Below, in pieces: positions 52,126 to 60,547 of a stretch of DNA of 64,000 nucleotides. Position numbers and translations under genes: made by a program. The first letter of the stretch is position 1. Every line of letters starts with the position of its first letter. The stretch is from Streptomyces wedmorensis (GTDB lineage Bacteria > Actinomycetota > Actinomycetes > Streptomycetales > Streptomycetaceae): contig NZ_JNWK01000020.1 in the NCBI RefSeq assembly GCF_000716445.1, positions 123,190-187,189 on the forward strand, read 5' to 3'. The notes under the pieces were generated by a model. That model saw only the letters and a program-made list of their open reading frames with translations, ran no database searches and was not told the origin of the DNA.

Positions 52126-54672
52126 TCAGGTCACGGCGTGGGCCGGGAGGTCGGCGGGTGGTGCCGGGGGCCCGCCCGGCGCGGCCCGGAGGGTGAGGAC
52201 CATGGTCAGACCGCCACCCGGGGTGTCCTCGGCACCGAGGGTCCCGCCCATGGACTCCACGAAGCCGCGGGCCACGGCGAGCCCGAGACCGACGCCGGAG
52301 CCGCGCGGGGCGTCGCCGAAACGCTGGAAGGGCTCGAAGATCCCGTCCTTCGCGTCGTCGGGGACGCCGGGCCCGCGGTCCACGACCCGCAGTTCGACCC
52401 GGTCCCCCAGCGCGCTGGCGGAGACGGCGACGGTCCTGCCCTCGGGGCTGTACTTCACGGCGTTCTCCACGATGTTGGCGACGGCGCGCTCCAGGAGCCC
52501 CTTGTCGACGTCGACCATGGGCAGCGACTCGGGGATGTCGAGCTCGGCGCTGCCGTCCGGCACTCCCCCGAGGGCCATGGGGACGACCTCGTCGAGGTCG
52601 ACGGTCCGGATCAGGGGGGTGACGGTGCCGGTCTGGAGCCGCGACATGTCGAGGAGGTTGCCGACGAGGTGGTCGAGTCGGTCGGCGCCGGCCTCGATGC
52701 CCGCCAGCAGTTCGGCCCGGTCCTCCTCGGACCATTCGACGTCGTCGGAGCGGAGCGAGGAGACGGAGGCCTTGATGCTCGCGAGGGGAGTCCGCAGGTC
52801 ATGGCTGACCGCCGCGAGCAGGGACGTACGGATCTTGTTGCCCTCGGCCTGCTTCCTGGCCCCCTCGGCCTCGTCCACCAGGCGCTGCCGTTCGAGGACG
52901 ACGGCGGCCTGGGCGGCGAAGGCGCCCAGCACCCGCCGGTCCTCCGCCGGCAGCACGCGGCCCGTCAGGGCGAGGGCCAGGTGGTCGCCGACCGGCATGT
53001 CGACGTCGGCGTCCTCCGGCCGTACCGCCGGGTGCGGGCCCACGCTCGCCGCCCGCGTCCACGGCTCGGCGCCGTCGGCGCGCTCCAGGAGGGCCACCGA
53101 CTCCATGGAGAAGGTCTCGCGGACCCGTTCGAGGAGGGCCTCCAGGCTGGTCTCGCCGCGCAGCACGCTGCCCGCGAGATAGGAGAGGACCTCGGACTCG
53201 GCGCGCAGCCGGGCGGCCTGGTGGGTGCGGCGGGCGGCCAGGTCGACCACCGAGGCGACCGCCATCGCGACGCCGAGGAAGACGGCGATGGCGACGATGT
53301 TCTTGGGGTCGGCGACGGTGAGCTGGTGGACGGGCGGGGTGAAGAACCAGTTGAGGAGGAGGGAGCCGACGGCGGCCGAGGCGAGCGCCGGCACGAAGCC
53401 GCCGAGGAGGGCCGCGGAGACCGTCAGGGCGAGGAAGAGGAGCATGTCGTTGGCGAGGCCGAGGTCGGCGTCGACATGGGTGAGGAGCAGGGCGAGGGCG
53501 AGGGGCCCCGCGACGCCGACGATCCAGCCGCCGAGGATGCGGGAGCGGCCGAGCCGGGCGCCGCGCGCGACCGGCAGGCCCCGCCCCTTCGCCACCTCGC
53601 CGTGGGTCACGATGTGGACGTCGAGATCGGTCCCGGAGTCCCGGGCCACGGTCTGGCCGACGCCCGGACCGAACACGTACTGCCAGGAGCGGCGGCGGCT
53701 GGAGCCCAGGACGATCTGGGTGGCGTTGACGCCGCGGGCGAACTCGAGGAGCGCCGAGGGGACGTCGTCGCCGATGACGTGGTGGAAGGTTCCGCCGAGG
53801 TCCTCGACCAGGGTGCGCTGGACGGCCAGCTCCTTCGGCGAGGCCGCGGTGAGCCCGTCGCTGCGGGCTATGTAGACGGCGAGGACCTCGCCTCCCGCGC
53901 CCTTCTCGGCGAGCCGGGTGGCACGCCGTATCAGCGTGCGCCCTTCGGGGCCGCCGGTCAGGCCGACGACGATCCGTTCCCTGGCCTGCCAGGTGGAGCG
54001 GATGTCGTGCTCGCCCCGGTACTGCCGGAGGTACTCGTCGACCCGGTCGGCGGTCCAGAGCAGGGCCAGCTCGCGCAGGGCGGTGAGGTTGCCGGGGCGG
54101 AAGTAGTTGGAGAGGGCCGCGTCGACCTTGTCCGAGGTGTAGACGTTGCCGTGGGCCATCCGGCGCCGGAGGGCCTCCGGGCTCATGTCGATCAGTTCGA
54201 TCTGGTCCGCCCGGCGCACGATCTCGTCGGGGACGGTCTCCCGCTGCCGTACCCCGGTGATCGACTCGACGACGTCGCCCAGGGACTCCAGGTGCTGGAT
54301 GTTGACCGTCGACACGACGTCGATGCCCGCGGCGAGGAGCTCGGCGACGTCCTGCCACCGCTTGGGGTTCCTGGACCCGGGCACGTTCGTGTGGGCGAGC
54401 TCGTCGACGAGGGCGACGGCGGGGCGACGGGCCAGGACCGCGTCGACGTCCATCTCGGTGAACGCCGTCCCGCGGTAGTCCAGGGTGCGGCGCGGCACCT
54501 GCTCCAGGCCGTGCAGCATCACCTCCGTGCGCGGCCGCCCGTGGTGCTCCACGAAGGCCACCACGCAGTCCGTGCCGCGCTCGACCCGCCGGTGCCCCTC
54601 GGAGAGCATCGCGTAGGTCTTGCCGACGCCCGGCGCAGCGCCGAGGTAGATCCGAAGCTTGCCGCGTCCCAT
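52126..54672 (-). CDS. kdpD: Sensor histidine kinase KdpD
   Basis: 848 aa. KdpD N-domain with Walker A GAAPGVGKTYAML and DELAHTN, a USP-like domain near residues 240-370 (SSRRRSWQY), four membrane helices (~395-490), GAF, then HisKA SHDLRTPLASIK and HATPase NIVENAVKYSPEG and GVGLGLAVARGF. Full length. Senses potassium limitation or turgor in known systems and phosphorylates KdpE. ATG 54672. Confidence 0.94.
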   Translation of the reverse strand: MGRGKLRIYLGAAPGVGKTYAMLSEGHRRVERGTDCVVAFVEHHGRPRTEVMLHGLEQVPRRTLDYRGTAFTEMDVDAVLARRPAVALVDELAHTNVPGSRNPKRWQDVAELLAAGIDVVSTVNIQHLESLGDVVESITGVRQRETVPDEIVRRADQIELIDMSPEALRRRMAHGNVYTSDKVDAALSNYFRPGNLTALRELALLWTADRVDEYLRQYRGEHDIRSTWQARERIVVGLTGGPEGRTLIRRATRLAEKGAGGEVLAVYIARSDGLTAASPKELAVQRTLVEDLGGTFHHVIGDDVPSALLEFARGVNATQIVLGSSRRRSWQYVFGPGVGQTVARDSGTDLDVHIVTHGEVAKGRGLPVARGARLGRSRILGGWIVGVAGPLALALLLTHVDADLGLANDMLLFLALTVSAALLGGFVPALASAAVGSLLLNWFFTPPVHQLTVADPKNIVAIAVFLGVAMAVASVVDLAARRTHQAARLRAESEVLSYLAGSVLRGETSLEALLERVRETFSMESVALLERADGAEPWTRAASVGPHPAVRPEDADVDMPVGDHLALALTGRVLPAEDRRVLGAFAAQAAVVLERQRLVDEAEGARKQAEGNKIRTSLLAAVSHDLRTPLASIKASVSSLRSDDVEWSEEDRAELLAGIEAGADRLDHLVGNLLDMSRLQTGTVTPLIRTVDLDEVVPMALGGVPDGSAELDIPESLPMVDVDKGLLERAVANIVENAVKYSPEGRTVAVSASALGDRVELRVVDRGPGVPDDAKDGIFEPFQRFGDAPRGSGVGLGLAVARGFVESMGGTLGAEDTPGGGLTMVLTLRAAPGGPPAPPADLPAHAVT

Positions 54673-54859
54673 GGCTCGACCATACGTCCAGCCAAACGGA
54701 CATTCCGCGCACGGGGAGAGGCCCCGGTGCGGTATTGACGTGATTCTGATGTCCATTCCGCCGGCCCTCGATGTCGAGAACACAGGACCGGCTCCGACCT
54801 CACCGTGACAGTGGCCCCGGGCACCGCCCGGGACGTGACGCGCACCGGAGGAGCACCCC

Positions 54860-55273
54860 GTGAAGTACATGCTGCTGATGCAGTTCAACGCGCAGAGCCT
54901 CGACGTCCCCTCCATCACGGAGTGGCAGCCCGAGGAGATCCGCGCGCACATCGCCTTCATGCGGACCACGAACGAGAAGCTCGCGGCGGCGGGCGAGCTG
55001 GTCGACGCACAGGGGCTCGCGATGCCGGAGACGGCGCGGATCGTCCGGGCGGCGGCGGACGGCTCGGCCCTGGTGACCGACGGGCCCTTCGCCGAGACCA
55101 AGGAGTTCCTGGCCGGCTGGTGGATCGTCGAGGTGCCCTCGGCCGAGCGGGCCGTGGCGATCGCCGCCGAGGTGTCGGCGGCGCCCGGCCCCGGCGGCGC
55201 CCCCGTCAACATGCCGATCGAGGTCCGGGAGGTCATGTCCGAGCCCCCGGCGGAACTGGGCGCGGAGGGCTGA
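54860..55273 (+). CDS. YCII-domain (DGPF) protein
   Basis: 137 aa. MKYMLLMQFN start and the DGPFAETKEFLAGWWIVEV motif place it in the YCII/DGPF family. GGAGGA Shine-Dalgarno. Divergent from kdpD; function of the family is not established, and some members are linked to extracytoplasmic sigma factors. Confidence 0.85.
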   Translation: MKYMLLMQFNAQSLDVPSITEWQPEEIRAHIAFMRTTNEKLAAAGELVDAQGLAMPETARIVRAAADGSALVTDGPFAETKEFLAGWWIVEVPSAERAVAIAAEVSAAPGPGGAPVNMPIEVREVMSEPPAELGAEG

Positions 55274-55334
55274 GCCGGAGGGCTGAGCCGGAGGGCGGGC
55301 CCCGGGAGATACGGGCCGGGGCCCCCGCGCGCCC

Positions 55335-56063
55335 TCAGTGCTCGATGATCTCGCCGTCGCTCAGCTCCAGGACCCTGTCCGCGAGGCCCAGGAGCTGGGG
55401 GTCGTGCGTGGCGACCAGGGCCGTACAGCCTTCGCTGCGGACCACCGCGCGGAGCAGCTGCATGACGGCGAGGCCGGTCTCCGCGTCCAGCTGGCCGGTG
55501 GGCTCGTCGGCTATCAGCAGCGCGGGCTTGTTGGCGAGGGCGCGGGCGATGGCGACCCGCTGCTGCTGGCCGCCGGAGAGCTCACCGGGCCGCTGCTCCG
55601 CGTGGTCGGCGAGGCCGACCAGGCCGAGCAGCAGGGCGACCCGCTCGTCGCGCTCCTTCGGGTCCGCCTTGCGCAGGCGCATGGGGACGCCGACGTTCTC
55701 GGCGGCGGAGAGGATCGGGAGCAGCCCGAAGGACTGGAAGATGAAGCCGATCCGGTCGCGGCGGAGCTCGAGGAGCCCGTTCTCACCGAGCGTGGAGAGG
55801 TCGGTGCCGTCGATGACGATCCGGCCGCCGTCGGCGCTGTCGAGGCCGCCCACCAGGTTGAGGAGCGTCGTCTTGCCGGAGCCCGAACGGCCCTTGAGCG
55901 CGACGAGCTCGCCGCGCGGGATGTCGAAGGAGACCCCGCGCAGGGCGTGGACGGCCGCCTCGCCCGTGCCGTACGACCGGCGCAGGTCCTCGACGCGGAC
56001 CATCGGCAGGTCGGCCGGGTCCTCGGCCAGCGCCGTCGCGGACCCCGTGCTGCTCTCACTCAC
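55335..56063 (-). CDS. ABC transporter ATPase, LolD/MacB-type
   Basis: 242 aa. Walker A GRSGSGKTT, FQSFGLLP Q-loop, LSGGQQQRVAIARAL, LLIADEPTGQLD and ATHDP, the pattern of ATPases pairing with FtsX-like permeases. GTG 56063. No permease gene adjoins it in the window, so its partner must lie elsewhere or the ATPase acts alone. Confidence 0.9.
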   Translation of the reverse strand: MSESSTGSATALAEDPADLPMVRVEDLRRSYGTGEAAVHALRGVSFDIPRGELVALKGRSGSGKTTLLNLVGGLDSADGGRIVIDGTDLSTLGENGLLELRRDRIGFIFQSFGLLPILSAAENVGVPMRLRKADPKERDERVALLLGLVGLADHAEQRPGELSGGQQQRVAIARALANKPALLIADEPTGQLDAETGLAVMQLLRAVVRSEGCTALVATHDPQLLGLADRVLELSDGEIIEH

Positions 56064-56139
56064 CTGTGTTCCCCCTCCTCGAACATGTGCGCCCGCCAGT
56101 ATGGTCCGCGGCCGACGCCCACGGCCAGAGCCGGGTAGG

Positions 56140-56205
56140 CGTGCCTGTGGAGAACGGCTGGGGCCGGGGAGCCGTGCCTGTGGAAAACGGCCGGAGCCGG
56201 GGAGG
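56140..56205. repeat. Tandem 33-base repeat, two copies
   Basis: 56140-56172 and 56173-56205 share CGTGCCTGTGGA-AACGG and the following GCCGGGGAG with a few substitutions. Intergenic, function unknown. Confidence 0.7.
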
Positions 56206-56237
56206 CGGTGCCCGGGGGAAGACAGCGGGGACGCGAA

Positions 56238-56290
56238 CGGCCGGTGGGCCGCTTCCCGTACGAGGCGCACGGGAAGCGGCCCACCGGCCG
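56238..56290. terminator. Hairpin terminator after the DUF3710 gene
   Basis: CGGCCGGTGGGCCGCTTCCC (56238-56257) with its perfect complement (56271-56290), and two more pairs at the loop side. A 22-base-pair stem 12 bases from the DUF3710 stop. Confidence 0.8.
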
Positions 56291-56302
56291 AAACGAGGTG
56301 GT

Positions 56303-57067
56303 TCAGCGGATCTCGGAGATCTCCGGACCGCGCTGGAGCTGGCCCATGCCGCCGGAGAAGCGGGAGTTCTCCTGCTCCTCCTGCTGCACGCCGTCCGGCA
56401 CCATCTGCGCGTCGTTCGGCAGCTTGAGCACGATCGGGTCGCGCGGGGCCATCGGGCCGTCGCCGCGGACGACGACGGTGTCCCGGACGATCTGCTCCAG
56501 GAGGCCGGCCGCCTCGGGCTGGACCGCGCCCTGCCCGGAGATCACTCCGCGCAGGAACCAGCGGGGCCCGTCGACGCCCACGAATCGGACCAGCTGTACA
56601 CCGCGGTTGCCGTCCGGCAGCTGCACCGGGACCTGGGCCCGCAGCTCCCAGCCCAGCGGGCCCTCGACCTCGTCGATGGCGCCGCCCTGCTGGATGATGC
56701 CCGTGGCGATCTCGTCGCGGACCTCGCCCCAGATGCCCTCGTTCTTGGGGGCGGCGAAGGCCTGCAGCTGTACGGCGCTGTCGCGCAGCACGACGGTGGC
56801 GGCGACGATCGCGTCACCGGCCACCTCCACGCGGAGTTCCATGCCCTCGACTCCGGGCACGAAGACGCCGCCGAGGTCCACGCGGCCCTCGTCGGGCTTG
56901 GCCACCTCGGAGATGTCCCAGGGCCCGTCGGGCCGGGGCGCCGGCGGAAGGTTCACACGGCGCGGGGCCGCGTCGTCCGCGTCCTCGCCGTCCACCGCGT
57001 CGACGACCTGCTCGGCCTCGCCCGCCGCGTCCTCGGCGGCACCGCTCTTCTTGCGACGTCCGAACAC
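56303..57067 (-). CDS. DUF3710 protein
   Basis: 254 aa. GPWDISE near the N-terminus and LQAFAAPKNEGIWGEVRDEI and VRFVGVDGPRWFLRGVISG in the body are the DUF3710 hallmarks. An acidic Ala-rich N-terminus. GTG 57067 follows GGAAGGAC and lies one base from the dut stop, so it is in an operon with dut. Confidence 0.87.
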   Translation of the reverse strand: MFGRRKKSGAAEDAAGEAEQVVDAVDGEDADDAAPRRVNLPPAPRPDGPWDISEVAKPDEGRVDLGGVFVPGVEGMELRVEVAGDAIVAATVVLRDSAVQLQAFAAPKNEGIWGEVRDEIATGIIQQGGAIDEVEGPLGWELRAQVPVQLPDGNRGVQLVRFVGVDGPRWFLRGVISGQGAVQPEAAGLLEQIVRDTVVVRGDGPMAPRDPIVLKLPNDAQMVPDGVQQEEQENSRFSGGMGQLQRGPEISEIR

Positions 57068-57068
57068 G

Positions 57069-57581
57069 TCACTGTCCTTCCCGGTCGGATACGACCGAAG
57101 CGTATCGATTCCCACCCGTAGTGCCGTCCACGGCGGCATGCCCGCCGGTGGACCCGAAGCCCCCCTCGGCCCGCGCCGAGCCGGGAAGTTCCGCCACCTC
57201 GTGGAAGCGCACCTTCTCGACCTGTTGGACGACAAGTTGGGCGATCCTGTCGAATCGCTCGAACCGCACGCTCTCGCGCGGGTCGAGGTTGACCACGATC
57301 ACCTTGATCTCTCCACGGTACCCGGCATCGACCGTCCCCGGGGCATTCACCAGCGCCACTCCGCAGCGGGCCGCGAGACCGGAGCGCGGGTGCACGAAGG
57401 CCGCGTACCCGTCGGGCAGGGCGATGGAGACCCCGGTGGGCAGCACGGCGCGCTCGCCGGGGGCGAGCACGGCGGCCTCGGTGGTCACCAGGTCCGCCCC
57501 GGCGTCGCCGGGGTGCCCGTAGGCCGGGATCGGCACCTCGGGGTCCACGCGGCGGATCAGTACGTCGACAGGGTTGCGCAT
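57069..57581 (-). CDS. dut: Deoxyuridine 5'-triphosphate nucleotidohydrolase
   Basis: 170 aa trimeric dUTPase: motif 1 PGDAGADLVT, motif 2 PRSGLAARCG, motif 3 LVNAPGTVDAGYRGEI, motif 4 RFDRIAQLVV, motif 5 GGFGSTGGH. Converts dUTP to dUMP. Overlaps the thioesterase stop by one base (TGATG). Confidence 0.95.
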   Translation of the reverse strand: MRNPVDVLIRRVDPEVPIPAYGHPGDAGADLVTTEAAVLAPGERAVLPTGVSIALPDGYAAFVHPRSGLAARCGVALVNAPGTVDAGYRGEIKVIVVNLDPRESVRFERFDRIAQLVVQQVEKVRFHEVAELPGSARAEGGFGSTGGHAAVDGTTGGNRYASVVSDREGQ

Positions 57582-58165
57582 CAGGGGTTCACCTCGAAGG
57601 CGCGGGCGCGCCGGACCTGGTCGGGGTCGGACATGGCGGCCTGGATCTCCTCCGGGCGGCCGTTGTCGATGAAGTGGTCGACCTTGACCTCGATGAAGAG
57701 GGCGTCGGCGCGGACGGCGACGGGGCCCTCGGGCCCGCCGATCCGGCCGACCGCGGTCGAGAAGATCTTGCGGCCGTGCACGGCGGTGACCGCGGCCTCC
57801 AGGTGGAGCACGGTGCCGACGGGGACGGGCCGGACGAAGTCGGTCTCCAGTCGTCCGGTCACGGCGATGACCCGCAGCAGCCAGTTCAGGGAGCCGAGGG
57901 TCTCGTCGAGCGCGGTGGCGAGCACGCCGCCGTGCGCGAGGCCGGGGGCGCCCTGGTGGTCGGGGGTCACCGTGAACTCGGCGGTGACGGTCACGCCCTC
58001 GCCCGCCCGTGCCTCCAGGTGGAGGCCGTGGGGCTGCCCGCCGCCGCACCCGAAGCAGTACTCGTAGTGGGAACCGAGCAGCTCGCCGGGGGCCGGCGCG
58101 TCGGGGTGGCGTACCGGCGGTATGGCGTCGGCCGGCGGGGTGAGGGCGGCAGATGTTGCAGTCAC
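57581..58165 (-). CDS. PaaI-type hotdog-fold thioesterase
   Basis: 194 aa. Hotdog motif HQGAPGLAHGGVLATALDE, and a Cys cluster YCFGCG near the N-terminus. GTG 58165; GTG start is divergent with the DUF3093 gene, 58 bases away. Confidence 0.85.
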   Translation of the reverse strand: MTATSAALTPPADAIPPVRHPDAPAPGELLGSHYEYCFGCGGGQPHGLHLEARAGEGVTVTAEFTVTPDHQGAPGLAHGGVLATALDETLGSLNWLLRVIAVTGRLETDFVRPVPVGTVLHLEAAVTAVHGRKIFSTAVGRIGGPEGPVAVRADALFIEVKVDHFIDNGRPEEIQAAMSDPDQVRRARAFEVNP

Positions 58166-58223
58166 AGGCGCAGACCTTACCCGCGCGGATGGGCGCAGGT
58201 CGCGCCGTGCCAAGCTTGGACGC

Positions 58224-58727
58224 ATGCAGCCTTCCGCACCGTCCCCGGCCCCCTCCCCCGCGCCCTCCGCCGGCCCGCGCTTCGACGAGCGGCTGACGGC
58301 GCCCGGTTCCTGGTGGGTGATCGTGGGCATGCTCGGTCTCTCCGGCGGCCTGATCATGTTCCCGATGGGTACGGTCCCGATGCTGGGCGGTCTGATCGTG
58401 GTGGCGGTGCTGGCCGGCGTCGCGGTCTCCTCGTACGGCTCCGCCCGGATCCGGGTGGTGGCCGGTTCGCTGGTGGCGGGCGACGCGCGGATCCCGGTCT
58501 CGGCGCTGGGAGCGGCCGAGGCGCTCGACGCGGAGGAGGCGCGCGCCTGGCGCACCCACAAGGCCGATCCGCGCGCGTTCATGCTGATGCGCAGCTATGT
58601 GCCGGGGGCGGTGCGGGTCGAGGTGACGGACCCGGCGGACCCGACGCCGTACGTGTACCTGTCGAGCCGGGAGCCGGCGGCGCTGGTGGCGGCGCTGGAG
58701 GCCGAGCGGGCCGGCGCGGGGAGCTGA
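58224..58727 (+). CDS. DUF3093 membrane protein
   Basis: 167 aa with two hydrophobic segments (WWVIVGMLGLSGGLIMF and MLGGLIVVAVLAGVAV), then WRTHKADPRAFMLMRSYVPGAVRVEV, typical of DUF3093. ATG 58224 follows the Pro/Ala/Ser-rich start. Confidence 0.85.
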   Translation: MQPSAPSPAPSPAPSAGPRFDERLTAPGSWWVIVGMLGLSGGLIMFPMGTVPMLGGLIVVAVLAGVAVSSYGSARIRVVAGSLVAGDARIPVSALGAAEALDAEEARAWRTHKADPRAFMLMRSYVPGAVRVEVTDPADPTPYVYLSSREPAALVAALEAERAGAGS

Positions 58728-58753
58728 CTCGACGACCCGCACGAAGTCGACTC

Positions 58754-58777
58754 TCAGGGGCCCTACGGGGCCCCTGA
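58754..58777. terminator. Convergent-gene terminator
   Basis: TCAGGGGCCC-TACG-GGGCCCCTGA palindrome between the convergent DUF3093 gene and the 58821 gene. Confidence 0.75.
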
Positions 58778-58820
58778 TCCGTCACCGGGGGTTTGTCCCG
58801 GTCGGCGGACGCCCGGGGCG

Positions 58821-59843
58821 CTAGAAGTCGAGTTCCTTGGGGTTCTCGGGCTGCTCCAGCGGGGGCAGCTCGCGGAGGGCGTCCCAGGGGATCTGGCGGG
58901 CGCGCAGGTCCTTGCGGATGCGCGCGGCGAGTTTCTTGGTGTCGCGGCGGTTCATGACCGCGCCGACGGTGGCGCCCACCATGAACGGCATCAGGTTCGG
59001 CAGGTTGCGGACCATGCGTTTCATGATCTGCTGGCGCAGCTCGCGCTTGAGCTGGCCGCCGAGGGCCGCGTTGACCGTGGTGGGCTTGGTGGGGTCGATG
59101 CCCCGCTCCTCGGCCCAGGAGGTCAGGTAGGCCGCCGAGCGCTGGGTGATCCGGCCGGGGGGCCGCAGGCCGTACACCTCGTGCAGTTCGGCGATGAGTT
59201 TGAGCTCCACGGCGGCGACGCCGGTGATCTCGGCCGCCAGTTCGGCCGGCATGGCCGGGGGGACCGGGAGCATGGCGGCGGCGCCGACGCCCGCGCCGAC
59301 GGTCGAGCTGGCGTTGGCGGCGCCCGCGACGAGCTTGTCCGCGAGCGCCTCGGGGCCGAGCCCGGGGAACTGTCTGCGGAGGGCCGCCAGGTCGCGGACG
59401 GGGATCCGCGGGGCGAGGTCGATCAGGCGGTCGGCGAGGTAGCCGATGCCGGCCTTGGCGCTGTCGCCGCCGCGCCGCACGCCCTGCGCGACGCCGCGCC
59501 GGACGGCGTCGATCCGCTCGGAGTCGATCTTGATCTTGTCGAGCTGGGCCCGCGCGGGGTCGGCGAGCCGCCTGACGGCGCCGAGGCGCCCGTCCTGCCG
59601 CGCCACGTCGCTCCCGCCGGCCCGTCCCGGCTCGTGCTCCGCCGGGTCCGGCTCGGTGACCGCCTCGAGCGAGGCCGCGAGGCCTCGCTCGTCGTCACGT
59701 GCGCCGAGGGAGGGCAGGGAGGCGGTCTGCACGGCTTCAGGAGCCTCCTGGGCACCCTCCGCCGGGCCTGAGCCGCCTATGCGCGTCCGCGGGCTCCCCG
59801 GGAGCCGCAGACGCCGCTTCCGGGACGGTGAGTCGCCTGCCAC
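58821..59843 (-). CDS. Hypothetical protein, EcsC-like
   Basis: 340 aa. A disordered Pro/Gly/Glu-rich N-terminal ~85 residues, then helices with GAGVGAAAMLPVPPAMPAEL resembling the EcsC central glycine/alanine-rich segment, and a basic C-terminus. GTG 59843. A conserved Streptomyces protein of unknown function beside DUF4193. Confidence 0.78.
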   Translation of the reverse strand: MAGDSPSRKRRLRLPGSPRTRIGGSGPAEGAQEAPEAVQTASLPSLGARDDERGLAASLEAVTEPDPAEHEPGRAGGSDVARQDGRLGAVRRLADPARAQLDKIKIDSERIDAVRRGVAQGVRRGGDSAKAGIGYLADRLIDLAPRIPVRDLAALRRQFPGLGPEALADKLVAGAANASSTVGAGVGAAAMLPVPPAMPAELAAEITGVAAVELKLIAELHEVYGLRPPGRITQRSAAYLTSWAEERGIDPTKPTTVNAALGGQLKRELRQQIMKRMVRNLPNLMPFMVGATVGAVMNRRDTKKLAARIRKDLRARQIPWDALRELPPLEQPENPKELDF

Positions 59844-59855
59844 GGCCGGTCGACC

Positions 59856-60152
59856 TCAGTCGCAGTCGCGGCAGATCGGCTGGCCGTTCTTCTCCCTGGC
59901 CAGCTGGCTGCGGTGGTGCACGAGGAAGCAGCTCATGCAGGTGAACTCGTCGGCCTGCTTGGGCAGGACCCGGACGGCCAGCTCCTCGTTCGAGAGGTCG
60001 GCGCCGGGAAGCTCCAGGCCTTCGGCGGCCTCGAACTCGTCGACGTCGACGGTCGAGGTCGACTTGTCGTTCCGGCGTGCCTTCAGTTCCTCAAGGCTGT
60101 CCGAGTCGACGTCGTCGTCGGTCTTGCGTGGGGTGTCGTAATCCGTTGCCAT
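59856..60152 (-). CDS. DUF4193 small zinc-ribbon protein
   Basis: 98 aa. Acidic N-terminus (DDDVDSDSLEELKARRND), then CMSCFLVHHRSQLA and CRDCD, four Cys as CxxC pairs that likely bind zinc. ATG 60152 preceded by GGGGGAGA. A short strongly conserved actinobacterial protein. Confidence 0.9.
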   Translation of the reverse strand: MATDYDTPRKTDDDVDSDSLEELKARRNDKSTSTVDVDEFEAAEGLELPGADLSNEELAVRVLPKQADEFTCMSCFLVHHRSQLAREKNGQPICRDCD

Positions 60153-60547
60153 GTCGCTCTCCCCCTCTGGGTGGTTGCGGTGTCTCCAGCGCACGTAACG
60201 CGTGAGAGGTCGGACTTGTGCCCGACCTGAGGCGGAGATTTTGCCTCACATCAAGGTCTGTTACTCAATCGACACCCGTCGCGCACTCTTGCGAGTGATC
60301 GGCTTCGGGTGGCGAACCGGACCGTACACGGTCCCGCGGGCGTCCTACACAGGCGCCACCCCGTGTACTTCCCGTCATTCCGGGCCCTGGAAACCCGGAC
60401 TTTTCCTGGTTTTCCGAGGGATTTCTCGGTCACGGAGAGTGGAGGCCCGAACACCCTGTCCTGTGATCGATCACACATGCGCGTCTCAGGATCAGGGCCA
60501 CGGAATTCCGCGCAAAGCGAACGGAACCGGTCGGCACGTGCAGTGTG
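60153..60547. other. Intergenic region upstream of the DUF4193 gene
   Basis: 395 bases without a gene. Holds the DUF4193 promoter (minus). An inverted repeat GGTCGG...CCCGACC lies near 60211-60229, close to the DUF4193 start side, and AT-rich TTTTCC patches occur near 60400. No assigned regulator site. Confidence 0.4.
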
